A DNA stretch of 64,000 bases from Cronobacter turicensis z3032 (GTDB lineage Bacteria; Pseudomonadota; Gammaproteobacteria; Enterobacterales; Enterobacteriaceae). Shown here piece after piece: positions 11,307 to 25,079 of the stretch; position 1 is the first letter of the stretch; the number at the start of each line of letters is the position of its first letter. Under the pieces are notes generated by a model that saw only the letters and a program-made list of their open reading frames with translations, was not told the origin of the DNA and did no database searches. Made by a program: the position numbers and the translations under genes. The stretch covers positions 500,074 through 564,073 of the forward strand of contig FN543093.2 of the NCBI GenBank assembly GCA_000027065.2. The letters run 5' to 3'.

Positions 11307-12437
11307 ATGAGCCAGGTGGAGTTACTCAATCAAACACTGACGCTGCAGCGTTTTCCGCCAATGCCGGAAGAGACGCCGCTGCAGGCCTGGGAAGCGGCGG
11401 ATGAATATTTGCTGCAACAGGTCGAACAGCCCTCCGGTCCGGTACTGATTTTCAACGACAGTTTCGGCGCGCTCGCCTGTGCGCTGGCGGATGTTCGCCC
11501 GGTCAGCGTCAACGATTCGTTCATCGCCCACCAGGCCACGCGCCACAACCTGCGCCTGAACGATATCGACGAATCCTGGGTAGCCCTGCAGGACAGCCTG
11601 AGCCCGCTGCCCGCCGCACCGGAGCTGGTGCTGATGAAGATCCCGAAACAGCTCGCGCTGCTGGAGCAGCAACTGCGAGCGCTGCGTCAGGTAGTGACGC
11701 CGCAGACGCGCATTATCGCGGGCGGCAAAGCGCGCGATATTCACACCTCGACGCTGGCGCTGTTTGAAAAAATCCTGGGGCCGACGACCACGACGCTCGC
11801 CTGGAAAAAGGCGCGTCTGATCCATTGCGCCTTCAGCGCCCCGGCGCTTGCCGACGCGCCTGAGACATTAAGCTGGAAGCTCGACGGCACGCCGTGGACG
11901 ATTCATAACCACGCCAGCGTGTTTTCCCGCGCGAATCTCGACATCGGCGCGCGCTTCTTTATGCAGCATCTGCCGGAAGCGGTGGAAGGCGAGATGGTGG
12001 ATCTCGGCTGCGGTAACGGCGTGATCGGCCTGACGCTGCTGGCGCAGAATCCACAGGCGCGGGTGCGGTTTGTCGACGAGTCTTACATGGCGGTGGCTTC
12101 AAGCCGTCTGAATGTTGAAACCAATCTGCCGGACGCGCTGGATCGCTGCGAGTTTCAGGTGAATAACGCGCTGACGGGCGTGGAGCCGGAAAGCTTCCAC
12201 GCGGTGCTCTGCAACCCGCCGTTCCATCAGCAGCACGCCATCACCGATCATATCGCCTGGCAGATGTTCCAGGACGCCCGCCGTTGCCTGAAGTGGGGCG
12301 GCGAGCTGCGCATCGTCGGCAATCGTCATCTCGATTATTTCCGCAAGCTGAAGAAGATTTTCGGTAACTGCACGACCGTCGCGACCAACAATAAGTTTGT
12401 AGTATTGAAAGCGGTGAAGCTGCGCAAAAGCCGCTGA
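11307..12437 (+). CDS. rlmG: 23S rRNA (guanine-1835-N2)-methyltransferase RlmG
   Basis: Adds the N2 methyl group to G1835 of 23S rRNA using S-adenosylmethionine. The product is 376 residues (E. coli 378) with an N-terminal non-catalytic methyltransferase-like domain and a C-terminal Rossmann methyltransferase. The latter carries [13 protein letters not shown] (cofactor loop) and the catalytic motif [17 protein letters not shown] precedes the ATG by four bases. Same position next to fadH and ygjP as in E. coli. Confidence 0.96.
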   Translation: MSQVELLNQTLTLQRFPPMPEETPLQAWEAADEYLLQQVEQPSGPVLIFNDSFGALACALADVRPVSVNDSFIAHQATRHNLRLNDIDESWVALQDSLSPLPAAPELVLMKIPKQLALLEQQLRALRQVVTPQTRIIAGGKARDIHTSTLALFEKILGPTTTTLAWKKARLIHCAFSAPALADAPETLSWKLDGTPWTIHNHASVFSRANLDIGARFFMQHLPEAVEGEMVDLGCGNGVIGLTLLAQNPQARVRFVDESYMAVASSRLNVETNLPDALDRCEFQVNNALTGVEPESFHAVLCNPPFHQQHAITDHIAWQMFQDARRCLKWGGELRIVGNRHLDYFRKLKKIFGNCTTVATNNKFVVLKAVKLRKSR

Positions 12438-12466
12438 GAAAGGCGGTTAGTGCGGGTTTGCGGGCT

Positions 12467-12546
12467 GGTGGGTGCGCTTCGCTTACCCACCCTACATAAT
12501 ATGAATGGGCCTGGATCGTAGGGCGGGTAAGCGCAGCGCACCCGCC
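12467..12546. repeat. Inverted pair of GTAG-type REP elements
   Basis: A reverse copy (12467-12495) and a forward copy (12518-12546) of a 29-base palindromic element, GTAGGGYGGGTAAGCGCAGC followed by GCACCCRCC. They lie head to head in the convergent gap between rlmG and fadH. The GTAG head followed by an imperfect hairpin is the hallmark of REP elements mobilised by RAYT transposases. It could also act as a transcript-end stabiliser. Confidence 0.85.
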
Positions 12547-12581
12547 ATCACACCATAGCGCACCCGCGATCAGGTTTTCTC

Positions 12582-14714
<2,133 letters not shown>

Positions 14715-14778
14715 TCAGGCGAGAGTGAAAAGGCGCCGCGCCTTCGCCGGACGAGAGCGAAGACGCGCTGCCTGAGGG

Positions 14779-16215
<1,437 letters not shown>

Positions 16216-16223
16216 TTAAGTAT

Positions 16224-16239
16224 TGCAGCCTTTGCGCCA
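16224..16239 (-). promoter_or_regulatory. Sigma-54 (RpoN) promoter of patA
   Basis: On the minus strand TGGCGC-AAAGG-CTGCA has the invariant GG and GC ten bases apart and one mismatch in each half to TGGCAC-N5-TTGCA. It lies 50 bases before the TTG start. The E. coli patA (ygjG) gene is known to be RpoN and NtrC dependent. Confidence 0.75.
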
Positions 16240-16375
16240 CATCGCCGCAGGCCCTGAAAATCGGGATAAACCGCTGTGAAGCGCCGGGAGACGCGGCACG
16301 AAATCATTCCTAAAAAACCATTGCGGCGCTTAATGCTGCCGCCCGCGAGCGGGTTAGAGAGGTGAAAAGCGGTGT

Positions 16376-16413
16376 TGCACCCTGACAGGGCAGCGGTGCG
16401 CGGTAGTGGCGCA
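16376..16413. promoter_or_regulatory. Two putative NtrC sites upstream of patA
   Basis: Two 17-base palindrome-like blocks, TGCACC-CTGAC-AGGGCA (16376-16392) and TGCGCG-GTAGT-GGCGCA (16397-16413), resemble the NtrC consensus TGCACC-N5-GGTGCA. Their centres are 21 bases apart, two helical turns. They lie about 140-190 bases upstream of the sigma-54 promoter, the usual enhancer range. Confidence 0.55.
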
Positions 16414-16585
16414 TCTGCGCGCAGATATTTCAACGCAGACGTTTCTGTATATAATTCACAGAAAATATATTTTCGTGAGGTAATCACGCTATTTACTGAT
16501 TTGCCGCCAGGTTATTTTCCATGCGCCTCTTTATTCTGGCGCATATGCCTGATAACCGGGGCGGTTGTTGTTTTATGAGGTCAGC

Positions 16586-17473
16586 ATGGATTTGCACCAG
16601 ATAGATTTATCGTTAAAAGAATTAAATTATGCTGTTAAATTACATTATGAATGGACCGGCAAATTCTTAGAGCTCGTATTATTAGGAAACGAGCCAGATA
16701 ACACGTTTATGCATCCGCAATCCCATCTTTATTGTCGTTTCTGTCAGTGGATGACGGCCCATCAGAATATCGCTTTCCGTTACCTTCATTTCGCGAAAGC
16801 GATTAGCGAAACGCATAAAGCGATGCATGATAAAGCCCGATACTTAATAAACGCGATTGCCAGTAACCAGGTGGATTCCGCAGCGTTATATGCCTACCAC
16901 GAGGCGCAACAACAGTTTGTGGCCAGCATTGATGATTACCGCCAGCAGCTCATTTCTCTGCGTAACCGGCACGATACGCTTACCGGTCTGCCGCTGCGCC
17001 AGCTGCTGTATGAAGATTTCGAGTTCCTGCACGCCCACGCGCGCGAACAGACGCTGTGGCTGCTGATTATCGATATCGACCGTTTTAAAAAAGTGAATGA
17101 TACCTACGGGCATAACGCGGGTGACGACGTGCTGCGCGAGGTGGCGCAACGGTTTAAAAACGAAGCGCGTTGCTGCGAACAGGTGTATCGCTTCGGCGGG
17201 GAGGAGTTCATTGCGCTTCTGGAGTCTCATACGCAGGAAGAGGCGCGCGAAGCTGGCGTGCGGCTGTGTAGGTGCCCAGGCCAGCTTCCGCTTACGCTTG
17301 ATGGCGAGACGCTGAACGTTACCGTGACGGGCGGCCTGACGTGCGTACGGCGCAATGAAACACTGCATGAGGCAATTGGTCGCGCGGACGATGCCATGTA
17401 TTTCGGCAAAAATAACGGACGCAACCGCTGTATTCTGGCGCGCGCCGACGGCACGCTGGAAACGCTAAAGTAA
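16586..17473 (+). CDS. Zinc-sensing diguanylate cyclase (CZB-GGEEF), DgcZ-like
   Basis: Makes cyclic di-GMP from two GTP. The product is 295 residues, like E. coli DgcZ (YdeH, 296). The N-terminal CZB domain carries the likely zinc ligands H20, C50, H77 and H81, in the DgcZ spacing. The C-terminal GGDEF domain has DxLTGL (130-135), IDIDRFKKVNDTYGH and the active-site GGEEF at 204-208. The inhibitory RxxD site reads RxxE. Zinc inhibits DgcZ, so the same is expected here. The start is the ATG after GAGGTCAGC. It lies next to two chemoreceptors, but this strand stretch has no shared promoter evidence. Confidence 0.88.
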   Translation: MDLHQIDLSLKELNYAVKLHYEWTGKFLELVLLGNEPDNTFMHPQSHLYCRFCQWMTAHQNIAFRYLHFAKAISETHKAMHDKARYLINAIASNQVDSAALYAYHEAQQQFVASIDDYRQQLISLRNRHDTLTGLPLRQLLYEDFEFLHAHAREQTLWLLIIDIDRFKKVNDTYGHNAGDDVLREVAQRFKNEARCCEQVYRFGGEEFIALLESHTQEEAREAGVRLCRCPGQLPLTLDGETLNVTVTGGLTCVRRNETLHEAIGRADDAMYFGKNNGRNRCILARADGTLETLK

Positions 17474-17585
17474 CGCGTATTAATTATTCACCATGGTAAA
17501 TAATTGCGGATATAAATTATCGGCGTGATGCAGAAAGAAATGATGGGTAAATGCATAAATTGCGAGCTGAATCGTATTTAACAGC

Positions 17586-17612
17586 TAAAGATAATTTATA
17601 TATCGCCGACAT
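17586..17612 (+). promoter_or_regulatory. FliA (sigma-28) promoter of aer
   Basis: TAAAGATA, 11 bases, then GCCGACAT closely matches the sigma-28 consensus TAAAGTTT-N11-GCCGATAA. It lies about 52 bases before the aer ATG. E. coli aer is also a class-3 flagellar gene. Confidence 0.85.
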
Positions 17613-17664
17613 AACAAGGCAGAAAAAAGATTAACAATTGGATAACCTGCCTAAGGACGTCGTT

Positions 17665-19188
17665 ATGTCTTCTCAGCCGTTCGTTACGCAGCGTGAAGTT
17701 ACGCTCGCTAACGACACCACGCTTATGTCTACCACCGATCTGCAAAGTTATATTACCCATGCCAACGACGCTTTCGTCGAGGTGAGCGGGTATACGCTTG
17801 AGGAACTGACCGGCAGCCCGCACAACATGGTGCGCCACCCGGATATGCCGAAAGCGGCTTTTGCCGATATGTGGTACACGCTGAAGCAGGGCGAGCCCTG
17901 GACCGGCATCGTGAAAAACCGCTGCAAGAACGGCGATCACTATTGGGTGCGCGCCAACGTCGCGCCGATGGTGCGCAGCGGGAAAATTACCGGCTTTATG
18001 TCGATTCGCACCAAAGCCAGCGCGGAAGAGATAGCCGCGGTCGAACCACTCTATAAAGCGCTGCGCGAGGGGCGTAAACCGCGGCGTCTGTTTAAAGGAC
18101 TGGTGCTGCGCAACGGCGTGTGGGGCAAACTCCCGACGCTGCCGTTACGCTGGCGCCTGCGCGGCGTGATGGCCGCGCTGTTTGTGGCCTGGACCGCGGT
18201 CATGGCCTGTACCGGCACGCCCCTGCTGGCCCCGACGCTTATGGCTGCGGTGATGCTGCTGCTTGGCGGCGCGGTGCTGGAGTGGCAGATTGTTCGCCCG
18301 CTTGAAAACGTGGCGCGTCAGGCGCTGCGCATTGCGACAGGCGAGTCGCAAAGCATCGCGCATATCAACCGCGTCGATGAGGTCGGCGTGACGCTGCGCG
18401 CCATCGGGCAACTGGGACTGATGTGTCGCTGGCTGATGAATGATGTTTCAGGCCAGGTCAGCAATGTACGCAGCGGCAGCGAAACGCTGGCGCGCGGCAA
18501 TGAGGATCTTAACGAGCGCACCCGTCAGACGGTGGTTAACGTGCAACAAACCGTCACTACCATGAACCAGATGGCGGCATCGGTGCAAAACAACTCCGCC
18601 ACGGCGGCGGCGGCGGATAAGCTCTCCAGCGAGGCGAGCGACGCGGCGCGTCTCGGCGGGCAGACAATGCAAACCGTGGTCCAGACCATGGATGAGATTG
18701 CCGACAGCACGCAGCGCATCGGCTCCATCACGGCGCTTATTAATGACATCGCGTTTCAGACCAACATTCTGGCGCTCAACGCCGCCGTCGAAGCGGCGCG
18801 CGCGGGCGAGCAGGGCAAAGGTTTTGCCGTTGTGGCGGGCGAAGTGCGCCATCTGGCGAACCGCAGCGCGAACGCCGCTAACGATATCCGTAAACTCATT
18901 GATGCCAGCGCCAGCAAGGTGGCGTCCGGTACGGTGCAGGTGCATGACGCGGGCCGCACCATGCAGGATATCGTCAACCAGGTGGAGAATGTGACGCGCC
19001 TGCTGGGGCAGATAAGCCAGGCGACCACCGAGCAGGCCGACGGGCTGTCCGATCTCACCCGCGCCGTGGCGGAACTGGACGCCATCACCCGCAAGAACGC
19101 GGCGCTGGTCGATGAAGGCGCGCAGGTTTCGTCGATGGTAAAATACCGTGCTGGCCGCCTTCAGGATGCGGTGACGGTATTGCATTAA
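17665..19188 (+). CDS. aer: Aerotaxis receptor Aer
   Basis: Inner-membrane redox/oxygen chemoreceptor of 507 residues (E. coli 506). The N-terminal PAS domain binds FAD (about 20-120; [18 protein letters not shown]). A hydrophobic anchor lies at about 170-210, then HAMP and the MCP signalling domain, with the hairpin tip [35 protein letters not shown]. There is no C-terminal NWxxF docking peptide, as usual for Aer, so adaptation is methylation independent. The start at 17665 (MSSQPFVTQ) has AAGGA seven bases upstream; the frame is open nine codons earlier. Confidence 0.96.
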   Translation: MSSQPFVTQREVTLANDTTLMSTTDLQSYITHANDAFVEVSGYTLEELTGSPHNMVRHPDMPKAAFADMWYTLKQGEPWTGIVKNRCKNGDHYWVRANVAPMVRSGKITGFMSIRTKASAEEIAAVEPLYKALREGRKPRRLFKGLVLRNGVWGKLPTLPLRWRLRGVMAALFVAWTAVMACTGTPLLAPTLMAAVMLLLGGAVLEWQIVRPLENVARQALRIATGESQSIAHINRVDEVGVTLRAIGQLGLMCRWLMNDVSGQVSNVRSGSETLARGNEDLNERTRQTVVNVQQTVTTMNQMAASVQNNSATAAAADKLSSEASDAARLGGQTMQTVVQTMDEIADSTQRIGSITALINDIAFQTNILALNAAVEAARAGEQGKGFAVVAGEVRHLANRSANAANDIRKLIDASASKVASGTVQVHDAGRTMQDIVNQVENVTRLLGQISQATTEQADGLSDLTRAVAELDAITRKNAALVDEGAQVSSMVKYRAGRLQDAVTVLH

Positions 19189-19197
19189 TTTCGGTTA

Positions 19198-19228
19198 AAG
19201 GCGGCGCCATGCCGCCTTTCTCTTTTTG
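19198..19228 (+). terminator. Terminator after aer
   Basis: Perfect 9-bp stem AAAGGCGGC/GCCGCCTTT with a 4-base loop, followed by CTCTTTTTGC. Confidence 0.85.
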
Positions 19229-19521
19229 CTTCACGCTTCTTCTTCACGCCACAAATTTATCAATTTGTGCCCTTTCAGGTGTTCCGCTTATTTGTTGTCT
19301 TAATGTTAAAATCAAATTAAATAAATGTATTTAATTTAACCCCTTCATTTTAAATTGTTTTTCCCATCTTCCTGAACCCACACAAAAAAGTGTTTCCGCT
19401 TCGCTGTAATTAATTGCGCAATTAAGTGATCTGGCGCACATTTGGCCGATCAATAGCCGCATATTAATAGCCATAGGCTATTGTTTTTGGGGTTTATAAA
19501 AGAAAAAAACGATCAAACTCA

Positions 19522-19548
19522 TAAAGTTACAAAAGGGCCTGACGATAA
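19522..19548 (+). promoter_or_regulatory. FliA (sigma-28) promoter of the chemoreceptor gene
   Basis: TAAAGTTA, 11 bases, then GACGATAA is one or two mismatches from the sigma-28 consensus. It lies 97 bases before the ATG. The rest of the 457-bp gap between aer and this gene is AT-rich, and I see no gene in it. Confidence 0.85.
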
Positions 19549-19645
19549 CGACTTTTGTCGATCCCCGCAGGTTCGGCGGATCACGTTATCCATCGCTGCG
19601 ATTTCCGTTTCGTCAGCGCAAAATAACCCGTTCAACGGAGTGAAT

Positions 19646-21193
19646 ATGTCCATCCGCGATATTAAAATTCGCACAAAGCTTATTTTCGCTTTTGCTTTTT
19701 TTATTGTTTTGCTACTTATCAGCGCCGGTTTATCACTCGGCAGTCTGAGCCAGGCCAATAATAATATTCAGCAGGTTATCGCTGAGGATTATCCCACTAC
19801 CGTAAAAGCCAATCAGCTTATCGAAAATTTCCAGAGCTTCGTCAGTACGCAGCAATTAATGCTGATGGACGAGAACCAGCGCTGGACGCAGCAGTCCGAG
19901 GCGCAGCTTAGCGCCATCAGCGGGCGTATTAGCGCCTTGCTTGCCGATTTGAATAAAACGCTGACCGACGACGCCTCGCGTCAGGCGCTGGCGCAAATCG
20001 CCGACGTGCGTAAGCAGTATCTGGCCTCGCGCTTTCGCATTCTCGATGCGGTAAAACGCAACGATCGCAACGCGGCGCTGGAGGAGATGATGTCCACCAC
20101 GGTAACGCTTCAGAATGAATATAAATCGCGGGTACAGGCGCTGATTAAAATTCAGGACAACCATATGCGCGAGGCGGGCGTGACGGTGGCGAAAGATTTC
20201 AGCGGCAACCGCGCGCTGACCATCGGCCTGACGCTGCTATGCGTGGTGCTGGGCTCGCTGATGGGCTGGCTTATCGTGCGCGCCATTACGCGTCCTCTCG
20301 ACCAGGCGGTGCGCTTTGCCGGCGCGATTGCTGAAGGCGATCTCACCCGCTCGGTGGAGGTACAGGCGCGCGATGAAACCGGCGTGTTGCTGCATGCGCT
20401 GATGGATATGAAACAGCGGCTGCAGGCGATTGTGCAGGAGGTGCAGTACAGCGCGGAAAGCATCTCCAGCGCGGCGTCGCAGATTGTCGCGGGCAACCAG
20501 GATCTGGCGGCGCGCACCGAAGAGCAGGCCAGCTCCGTAGAGCAGACGGCCGCCTCGATGGAGCAGATCACCTCGACGGTGAAAAACACCGCCGATAATA
20601 CCAGTGAGGCGACGCGGCTGTCGTCTGACGCCGCCGGTGTGGTGAAGCGCAACGGCGAGATGATGCAGCAGGTGACGGACAAAATGCGCGTCATTCGCGG
20701 CACGTCTGACCGGATGTCAGACATCATCAACCTGATCGATTCCATCGCGTTTCAGACCAATATTCTGGCGCTTAACGCCGCCGTGGAAGCGGCGCGCGCG
20801 GGCGAACATGGCCGCGGTTTCGCGGTAGTCGCAGGCGAAGTGCGCCAGCTGGCGCAGAAAAGCGCCTCATCGGCGAGCGAGATCCGCGCGCTGATAGAGG
20901 ACTCGACCGGTCAGACGCGCGAAGGCATGGAGCTGGTAGAAAAAGCGAGCGGTCTGCTGCATGGCATGGTCGCGAACGTTAGCGAAATGGACACGATCCT
21001 GCGTGAAATTGCACAGGCGAGCCGTGAACAGACTGACGGTATCTCGCAGATCAACAGCGCCATCGGCATGATTGACACCACCACGCAGCAGAACTCCGCG
21101 CTGGTGGAGGAATCGGTCGCGGCGGCCTCGTCGCTTAATGACCAGGCGCACCACCTGAAAGAGATGATTAAAGTGTTCCGTCTCAGCGCCTGA
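19646..21193 (+). CDS. Methyl-accepting chemotaxis protein (4HB-HAMP-MCP)
   Basis: Membrane chemoreceptor of 515 residues. First membrane helix at about 11-31, then a four-helix-bundle periplasmic sensor (32-190), a second membrane helix at about 194-213, HAMP, and the MCP signalling domain with [20 protein letters not shown] at the tip. The ligand is unknown: the sensor differs from Tsr and Tar, and I see no clear amino-acid binding arginines. The C-terminus ends FRLSA without an NWxTF pentapeptide, so it probably depends on other receptors for methylation. The ATG at 19646 follows CGGAG; the long upstream open frame overlaps the promoter. Confidence 0.9.
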   Translation: MSIRDIKIRTKLIFAFAFFIVLLLISAGLSLGSLSQANNNIQQVIAEDYPTTVKANQLIENFQSFVSTQQLMLMDENQRWTQQSEAQLSAISGRISALLADLNKTLTDDASRQALAQIADVRKQYLASRFRILDAVKRNDRNAALEEMMSTTVTLQNEYKSRVQALIKIQDNHMREAGVTVAKDFSGNRALTIGLTLLCVVLGSLMGWLIVRAITRPLDQAVRFAGAIAEGDLTRSVEVQARDETGVLLHALMDMKQRLQAIVQEVQYSAESISSAASQIVAGNQDLAARTEEQASSVEQTAASMEQITSTVKNTADNTSEATRLSSDAAGVVKRNGEMMQQVTDKMRVIRGTSDRMSDIINLIDSIAFQTNILALNAAVEAARAGEHGRGFAVVAGEVRQLAQKSASSASEIRALIEDSTGQTREGMELVEKASGLLHGMVANVSEMDTILREIAQASREQTDGISQINSAIGMIDTTTQQNSALVEESVAAASSLNDQAHHLKEMIKVFRLSA

Positions 21194-21198
21194 TAACA

Positions 21199-21227
21199 CA
21201 ACGGCGGTGGCCTGCCGCCGCCGTTGC
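21199..21227. terminator. Convergent hairpin between the chemoreceptor gene and yqjI
   Basis: Stem CAACGGCGG/CCGCCGTTG with a 10-base loop in the convergent gap. T-runs are weak on both sides, so its terminator role is likely but unproven. Confidence 0.55.
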
Positions 21228-21229
21228 CG

Positions 21230-21763
21230 TTAATCGAGCTGGGAGATAGCCAACGCCGCGCGGTCTATGATGCCGATAATCTGCTTTAACGTCTCCGGGC
21301 TGATTTCCGCCTGATTCACCTTCAAATCCAGCACCGCTTTCATGTTATCGAGCGCCCGTTTCATCTGCGGATCTTTACGCAGCTTGTGCCCGATGGCGCG
21401 CGCCCGCATCCGCGCCTGAATGTGATCCAGCGCCTCGCGGTTTTCCAGAAGCCACGCGCGGCCTGCGTCGGTAATCGCGATTTTCTTCCGACCGCTTTCT
21501 TCTTCGCGCAGCACGACAAACCCCTGCGCCTCCAGCGCATCGAGCGTCGGGTAGACCACGCCTGGGCTCGGCGCGTAATGGCCTGCGGTCAGCGTTTCGA
21601 TGGCTTTGATAAGTTCGTAACCGTGGCTCGCGCCAGCGCACAGGATATCCAGCATGACGAGACGCAGTTCGCCATTGCCGAAAAAGCGCGGGCGGCGATG
21701 GCCTTCCGGCCCGTGGCGGCCTTCGCGGCGAGGGGATGAAGCGTGGCGGTCGTCTGAACGCAT
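21230..21763 (-). CDS. yqjI: PadR-family metal-responsive repressor YqjI
   Basis: PadR winged-helix repressor of the divergent yqjH ferric reductase; E. coli YqjI responds to nickel and affects iron balance. The product is 177 residues. The winged helix is at about 28-105 (GELRLVMLDILCAGASHGYELIKAIE, PSPGVVYPTLDALEAQGF) and a C-terminal helical dimer domain follows. E. coli YqjI has a long N-terminal extension rich in His and Cys that holds metal. Here that extension is shorter, has no Cys and only a few His (residues 1-27). Two palindromes suited to a PadR dimer lie in the divergent gap. Confidence 0.92.
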   Translation of the reverse strand: MRSDDRHASSPRREGRHGPEGHRRPRFFGNGELRLVMLDILCAGASHGYELIKAIETLTAGHYAPSPGVVYPTLDALEAQGFVVLREEESGRKKIAITDAGRAWLLENREALDHIQARMRARAIGHKLRKDPQMKRALDNMKAVLDLKVNQAEISPETLKQIIGIIDRAALAISQLD

Positions 21764-21783
21764 AAGGGATCTCCGGGTTAAAC

Positions 21784-21804
21784 AGATATATCTTAACTAT
21801 ATCT
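21784..21804. promoter_or_regulatory. YqjI-type operator next to yqjI
   Basis: Palindrome AGATATATCT, then a partial repeat TAACTATATCT, 20 bases upstream of the yqjI start. The same core recurs at 21965-21978, consistent with autoregulation. Confidence 0.6.
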
Positions 21805-21939
21805 TTTTTATGGCTGGATGTCTTTTCTAACAGCGATAGAAATACAGGTCATTGATTATAAAAAGATAAAATCCATAATGTTGCGCGATGTGCGGTTTTT
21901 GTTCAGGCTATCGAAAAATCGCTTGCCATTTCCGTTGTT

Positions 21940-21958
21940 GGCAATCATTATCATTTAC
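21940..21958. promoter_or_regulatory. Fur box in the yqjH promoter region
   Basis: GGCAATCATTATCATTTAC matches about 14 of 19 positions of the Fur consensus. It lies about 48 bases before the yqjH start. E. coli yqjH is also Fur regulated. Confidence 0.65.
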
Positions 21959-21964
21959 GACTAT

Positions 21965-21978
21965 TTAGATATATCTAA
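21965..21978. promoter_or_regulatory. YqjI-type operator next to yqjH
   Basis: A perfect 14-base palindrome, TTAGATATATCTAA, 27 bases before the yqjH start. It shares its core with the site at 21784. Confidence 0.65.
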
Positions 21979-22005
21979 TTTACCGTTTACGTTGGCAGGT
22001 TAATG

Positions 22006-22767
22006 ATGAATCAGACCACTCAATTTCCGCAGCGCGTGCGTAACGCGCTGCGTTTTCGCGAAATTACCGTGCTGAAAAGCGAGCGCATCAGCGGCTTTCA
22101 GCGCCTTGTGTTTGGCGGCGACGCGCTGGCGGGCTTCAGTTCGCGCGGCTTCGACGACCATATCAAAGTGTTTTTCCCGCAGGACGGCGCGCCATTTGTG
22201 CCGCCTGACGTCACCGATGACGGCATCGTCTGGGCAGGCGACGTGCGCCCGCCGTCACGCGATTACACGCCGCTGTTTGACGAGGCGCGCCAGCAGTTAA
22301 CTATCGATTTTTACGTGCATGAATCTGGCGTGGCGAGCGACTGGGCCGTTGCGGCAAAACCTGGCGATACGCTCTGCATCGGCGGACCGCGCGGTTCGTT
22401 AGTGGTGCCGGAAGATTACGCCTGGCAGCTCTACGTGTGCGATGAGTCCGGGATGCCTGCGCTGCGCCGCCGTCTTGAGGCGCTCCGCGCGCAGGCGAAA
22501 CCGGTGCAGGTGAACGCTATCGTGACGGTGAGGGATGAAGCGCTGAAAGGCTATCTGTCGCACCTCGGCGACTTTAACCTTCAGTGGGTGGTCGGTCATG
22601 ACGTGCAGGCGGTGGAAGAGAAACTGGCCGCGCTGACGGTGCCGCAGGACGATTATTACCTCTGGATAACCGGCGAAGGAAAAGTCGTTAAACGCTTAAG
22701 CGAACCGTTTGAAGGGCGCGTGAACCCTCAGCTGATGCGCGCCGCGGCGTACTGGCACAGCAAGTAA
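22006..22767 (+). CDS. yqjH: NADPH-dependent ferric-chelate reductase YqjH
   Basis: Siderophore-interacting FAD flavoprotein that reduces ferric chelates to release iron in the cytoplasm. The product is 253 residues. The FAD-binding barrel carries RGFDDHIKVFFP and RPPSRDYTPLF (about 45-90). The C-terminal NADPH-binding domain has YLWITGEGKVVKRL. Two adjacent ATG codons are possible; the second (22006) has AGG six bases upstream, while the first has only three. Controlled by Fur and YqjI, judging from the sites before it. Confidence 0.93.
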   Translation: MNQTTQFPQRVRNALRFREITVLKSERISGFQRLVFGGDALAGFSSRGFDDHIKVFFPQDGAPFVPPDVTDDGIVWAGDVRPPSRDYTPLFDEARQQLTIDFYVHESGVASDWAVAAKPGDTLCIGGPRGSLVVPEDYAWQLYVCDESGMPALRRRLEALRAQAKPVQVNAIVTVRDEALKGYLSHLGDFNLQWVVGHDVQAVEEKLAALTVPQDDYYLWITGEGKVVKRLSEPFEGRVNPQLMRAAAYWHSK

Positions 22768-22782
22768 TCGCGTAGATCGGCA

Positions 22783-22829
22783 AAGAAGGGGGCTGGCGTT
22801 TTTTTCCGCAGAATAACCCTTCTTTTTTT
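22783..22829 (+). terminator. Possible terminator after yqjH
   Basis: Stem AAGAAGGG/CCCTTCTT with a loop of about 26 bases, followed by TTTTTG. The long loop lowers confidence. Confidence 0.5.
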
Positions 22830-22890
22830 GTCACTTCCGGACGTATAATCGCCGCCCTTTGTCGATCTTTTGCCTTTTTCCGGAAGCACT

Positions 22891-25044
22891 ATGAGTTCCC
22901 TGAGCCTGATCCAGCCGGATCGCGATCTGTTCTCCTGGCCCCAGTACTGGGCGGCCTGCTTTGGGCCTGCGCCCTTTTTACCGATGTCGCGCGAGGAGAT
23001 GGACCAGCTTGGCTGGGACAGCTGCGATATTATTCTCGTCACCGGCGATGCCTACGTCGATCACCCGAGCTTCGGCATGGCTATTTGCGGCCGTATGCTG
23101 GAGGCGCAGGGCTTTCGCGTCGGGATCATCGCGCAGCCGGACTGGAGCAGCAAAGACGACTTCATGCGCCTTGGCAAACCGAACCTGTTTTTCGGCGTGA
23201 CCGCCGGGAATATGGATTCGATGATCAACCGCTACACGGCGGATCGCAAACTGCGCCACGACGACGCCTACACGCCGGATAACGAAGCCGGAAAACGCCC
23301 CGATCGCGCGACGCTGGTCTATACCCAGCGCTGTAAAGAGGCCTGGCGCGACGTGCCGGTCATCCTGGGCGGCATTGAGGCGAGCCTGCGCCGCACCGCG
23401 CATTACGATTACTGGTCTGACACCGTGCGCCGCTCGGTGCTGGTGGATGCCAAAGCCGACATGCTGATTTTCGGCAACGGCGAGCGTCCGCTGGTGGAAG
23501 TGGCGCATCGTCTGGCGATGGGCGAGCCTATCGCCACGATCCGGGACGTGCGTAATACGGCAATCATGCTGAAAGAAGCCCTGCCGGGCTGGACGGGCGT
23601 GGATTCCACGCGTCTCGACACGCCGGGGCGCATTGATCCGATCCCGCATCCGTATGGCGACGATCTGCCGTGCGCTGACGGCAACAAACCGGAAAAGCCC
23701 GAAGTGAAAACCGTCACCGTTCAGCCGCCGCGCCCGAAGCCGTGGGAGAAAACCTACGTGCTGCTGCCGTCGTATGAAAAAGTGAAGGGTGACAAAGTAC
23801 TTTACGCGCACGCCTCGCGCATTCTGCACCACGAAACCAACCCCGGCTGCGCCCGCGCGCTGATGCAAAAGCATGGCGATCGTTATATCTGGATTAACCC
23901 GCCTGCGATCCCGCTCTCGACCGAAGAGATGGACAGCGTGTTTGCGCTGCCGTATCAGCGCGTGCCGCACCCGGTGTACGGCAAAAAGCGCATTCCGGCC
24001 TGGGAAATGATCCGCTTCTCGGTGAACATTATGCGCGGCTGCTTCGGCGGCTGTTCGTTCTGCTCCATTACCGAACATGAAGGGCGCATTATCCAGAGCC
24101 GCTCGGAAGACTCGATCATTAATGAGATAGAAGCGATCCGCGACGCGGTGCCGGGCTTTACCGGCGTGATTTCCGATCTCGGTGGGCCGACGGCCAATAT
24201 GTATATGCTGCGCTGCACTTCGCCGCGCGCCGAGCAGACCTGCCGTCGCCTGTCGTGCGTCTACCCGGAGATCTGCCCGCATATGGATACCGATCACACG
24301 CCGACGATCAACCTCTACCGCCGCGCGCGCGATCTCAAGGGCATCAAGAAGATCCTGATCGCCTCCGGCGTGCGGTACGATTTGGCGGTAGAAGATCCGC
24401 GTTATATCAAAGAGCTGGCGACACACCATGTCGGCGGTTATCTGAAGATTGCCCCGGAGCATACCGAAGAGGGGCCGCTCTCAAAAATGATGAAGCCGGG
24501 CATGGGCAGCTATGACCGCTTTAAAGAACTGTTCGATACCTATTCAAAACAGGCGGGCAAAGAGCAGTACCTGATCCCGTACTTTATCTCCGCGCACCCC
24601 GGCACGCGCGATGAAGATATGGTGAACCTGGCGCTGTGGCTGAAAGCGCGCCGTTTCCGGCTCGATCAGGTGCAGAACTTCTATCCGTCGCCGCTCGCCA
24701 ACTCGACCACCATGTATTACACCGGCAAAAACCCGCTCGGCAAAATCGGCTACAAAAGTGAAGACGTGGTGGTGCCGAAAGGCGATCGCCAGCGCCGCCT
24801 GCACAAGGCGCTGCTGCGCTATCACGATCCGGCCAACTGGCCCGTTATTCGCGAGGCGCTGGAGGCGATGGGTAAAAAGCATCTGATTGGCTCGCGCAGC
24901 GACTGCTTAGTGCCCGCGCCGACCACCGATGAGATGCGCGCGGCGAAACGGCAGTATCGGCACACGCAGCCCGCGCTGACCAAACACACCCCGGTGAGCC
25001 ATCAGCGCCAGGGCCTGCCGAAAACGAAGAAAACGGCGCGCTGA
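22891..25044 (+). CDS. ygiQ: Radical SAM protein YgiQ (UPF0313)
   Basis: Large cytoplasmic radical SAM protein of 717 residues. An N-terminal UPF0313 domain (about 1-340) is followed by the radical SAM core with the cluster motif CFGGCSFC (CxxxCxxC, near residue 385), which holds a 4Fe-4S cluster. The C-terminus is rich in basic residues. The reaction is unknown. The gene is intact here, whereas it is annotated as interrupted in some E. coli K-12 records. GGAAG precedes the ATG at 22891; seven further codons are open upstream. Confidence 0.93.
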   Translation: MSSLSLIQPDRDLFSWPQYWAACFGPAPFLPMSREEMDQLGWDSCDIILVTGDAYVDHPSFGMAICGRMLEAQGFRVGIIAQPDWSSKDDFMRLGKPNLFFGVTAGNMDSMINRYTADRKLRHDDAYTPDNEAGKRPDRATLVYTQRCKEAWRDVPVILGGIEASLRRTAHYDYWSDTVRRSVLVDAKADMLIFGNGERPLVEVAHRLAMGEPIATIRDVRNTAIMLKEALPGWTGVDSTRLDTPGRIDPIPHPYGDDLPCADGNKPEKPEVKTVTVQPPRPKPWEKTYVLLPSYEKVKGDKVLYAHASRILHHETNPGCARALMQKHGDRYIWINPPAIPLSTEEMDSVFALPYQRVPHPVYGKKRIPAWEMIRFSVNIMRGCFGGCSFCSITEHEGRIIQSRSEDSIINEIEAIRDAVPGFTGVISDLGGPTANMYMLRCTSPRAEQTCRRLSCVYPEICPHMDTDHTPTINLYRRARDLKGIKKILIASGVRYDLAVEDPRYIKELATHHVGGYLKIAPEHTEEGPLSKMMKPGMGSYDRFKELFDTYSKQAGKEQYLIPYFISAHPGTRDEDMVNLALWLKARRFRLDQVQNFYPSPLANSTTMYYTGKNPLGKIGYKSEDVVVPKGDRQRRLHKALLRYHDPANWPVIREALEAMGKKHLIGSRSDCLVPAPTTDEMRAAKRQYRHTQPALTKHTPVSHQRQGLPKTKKTAR

Positions 25045-25050
25045 GCCCAT

Positions 25051-25079
25051 AAAAAAAGCACCGCTCGCGGTGCTTTTTC
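25051..25079. terminator. Bidirectional terminator between ygiQ and ridA
   Basis: Stem AAGCACCG/CGGTGCTT with loop CTCG. It is flanked by A7 on the left and TTTTTCTTT on the right, so it works in both directions for these convergent genes. Confidence 0.9.
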
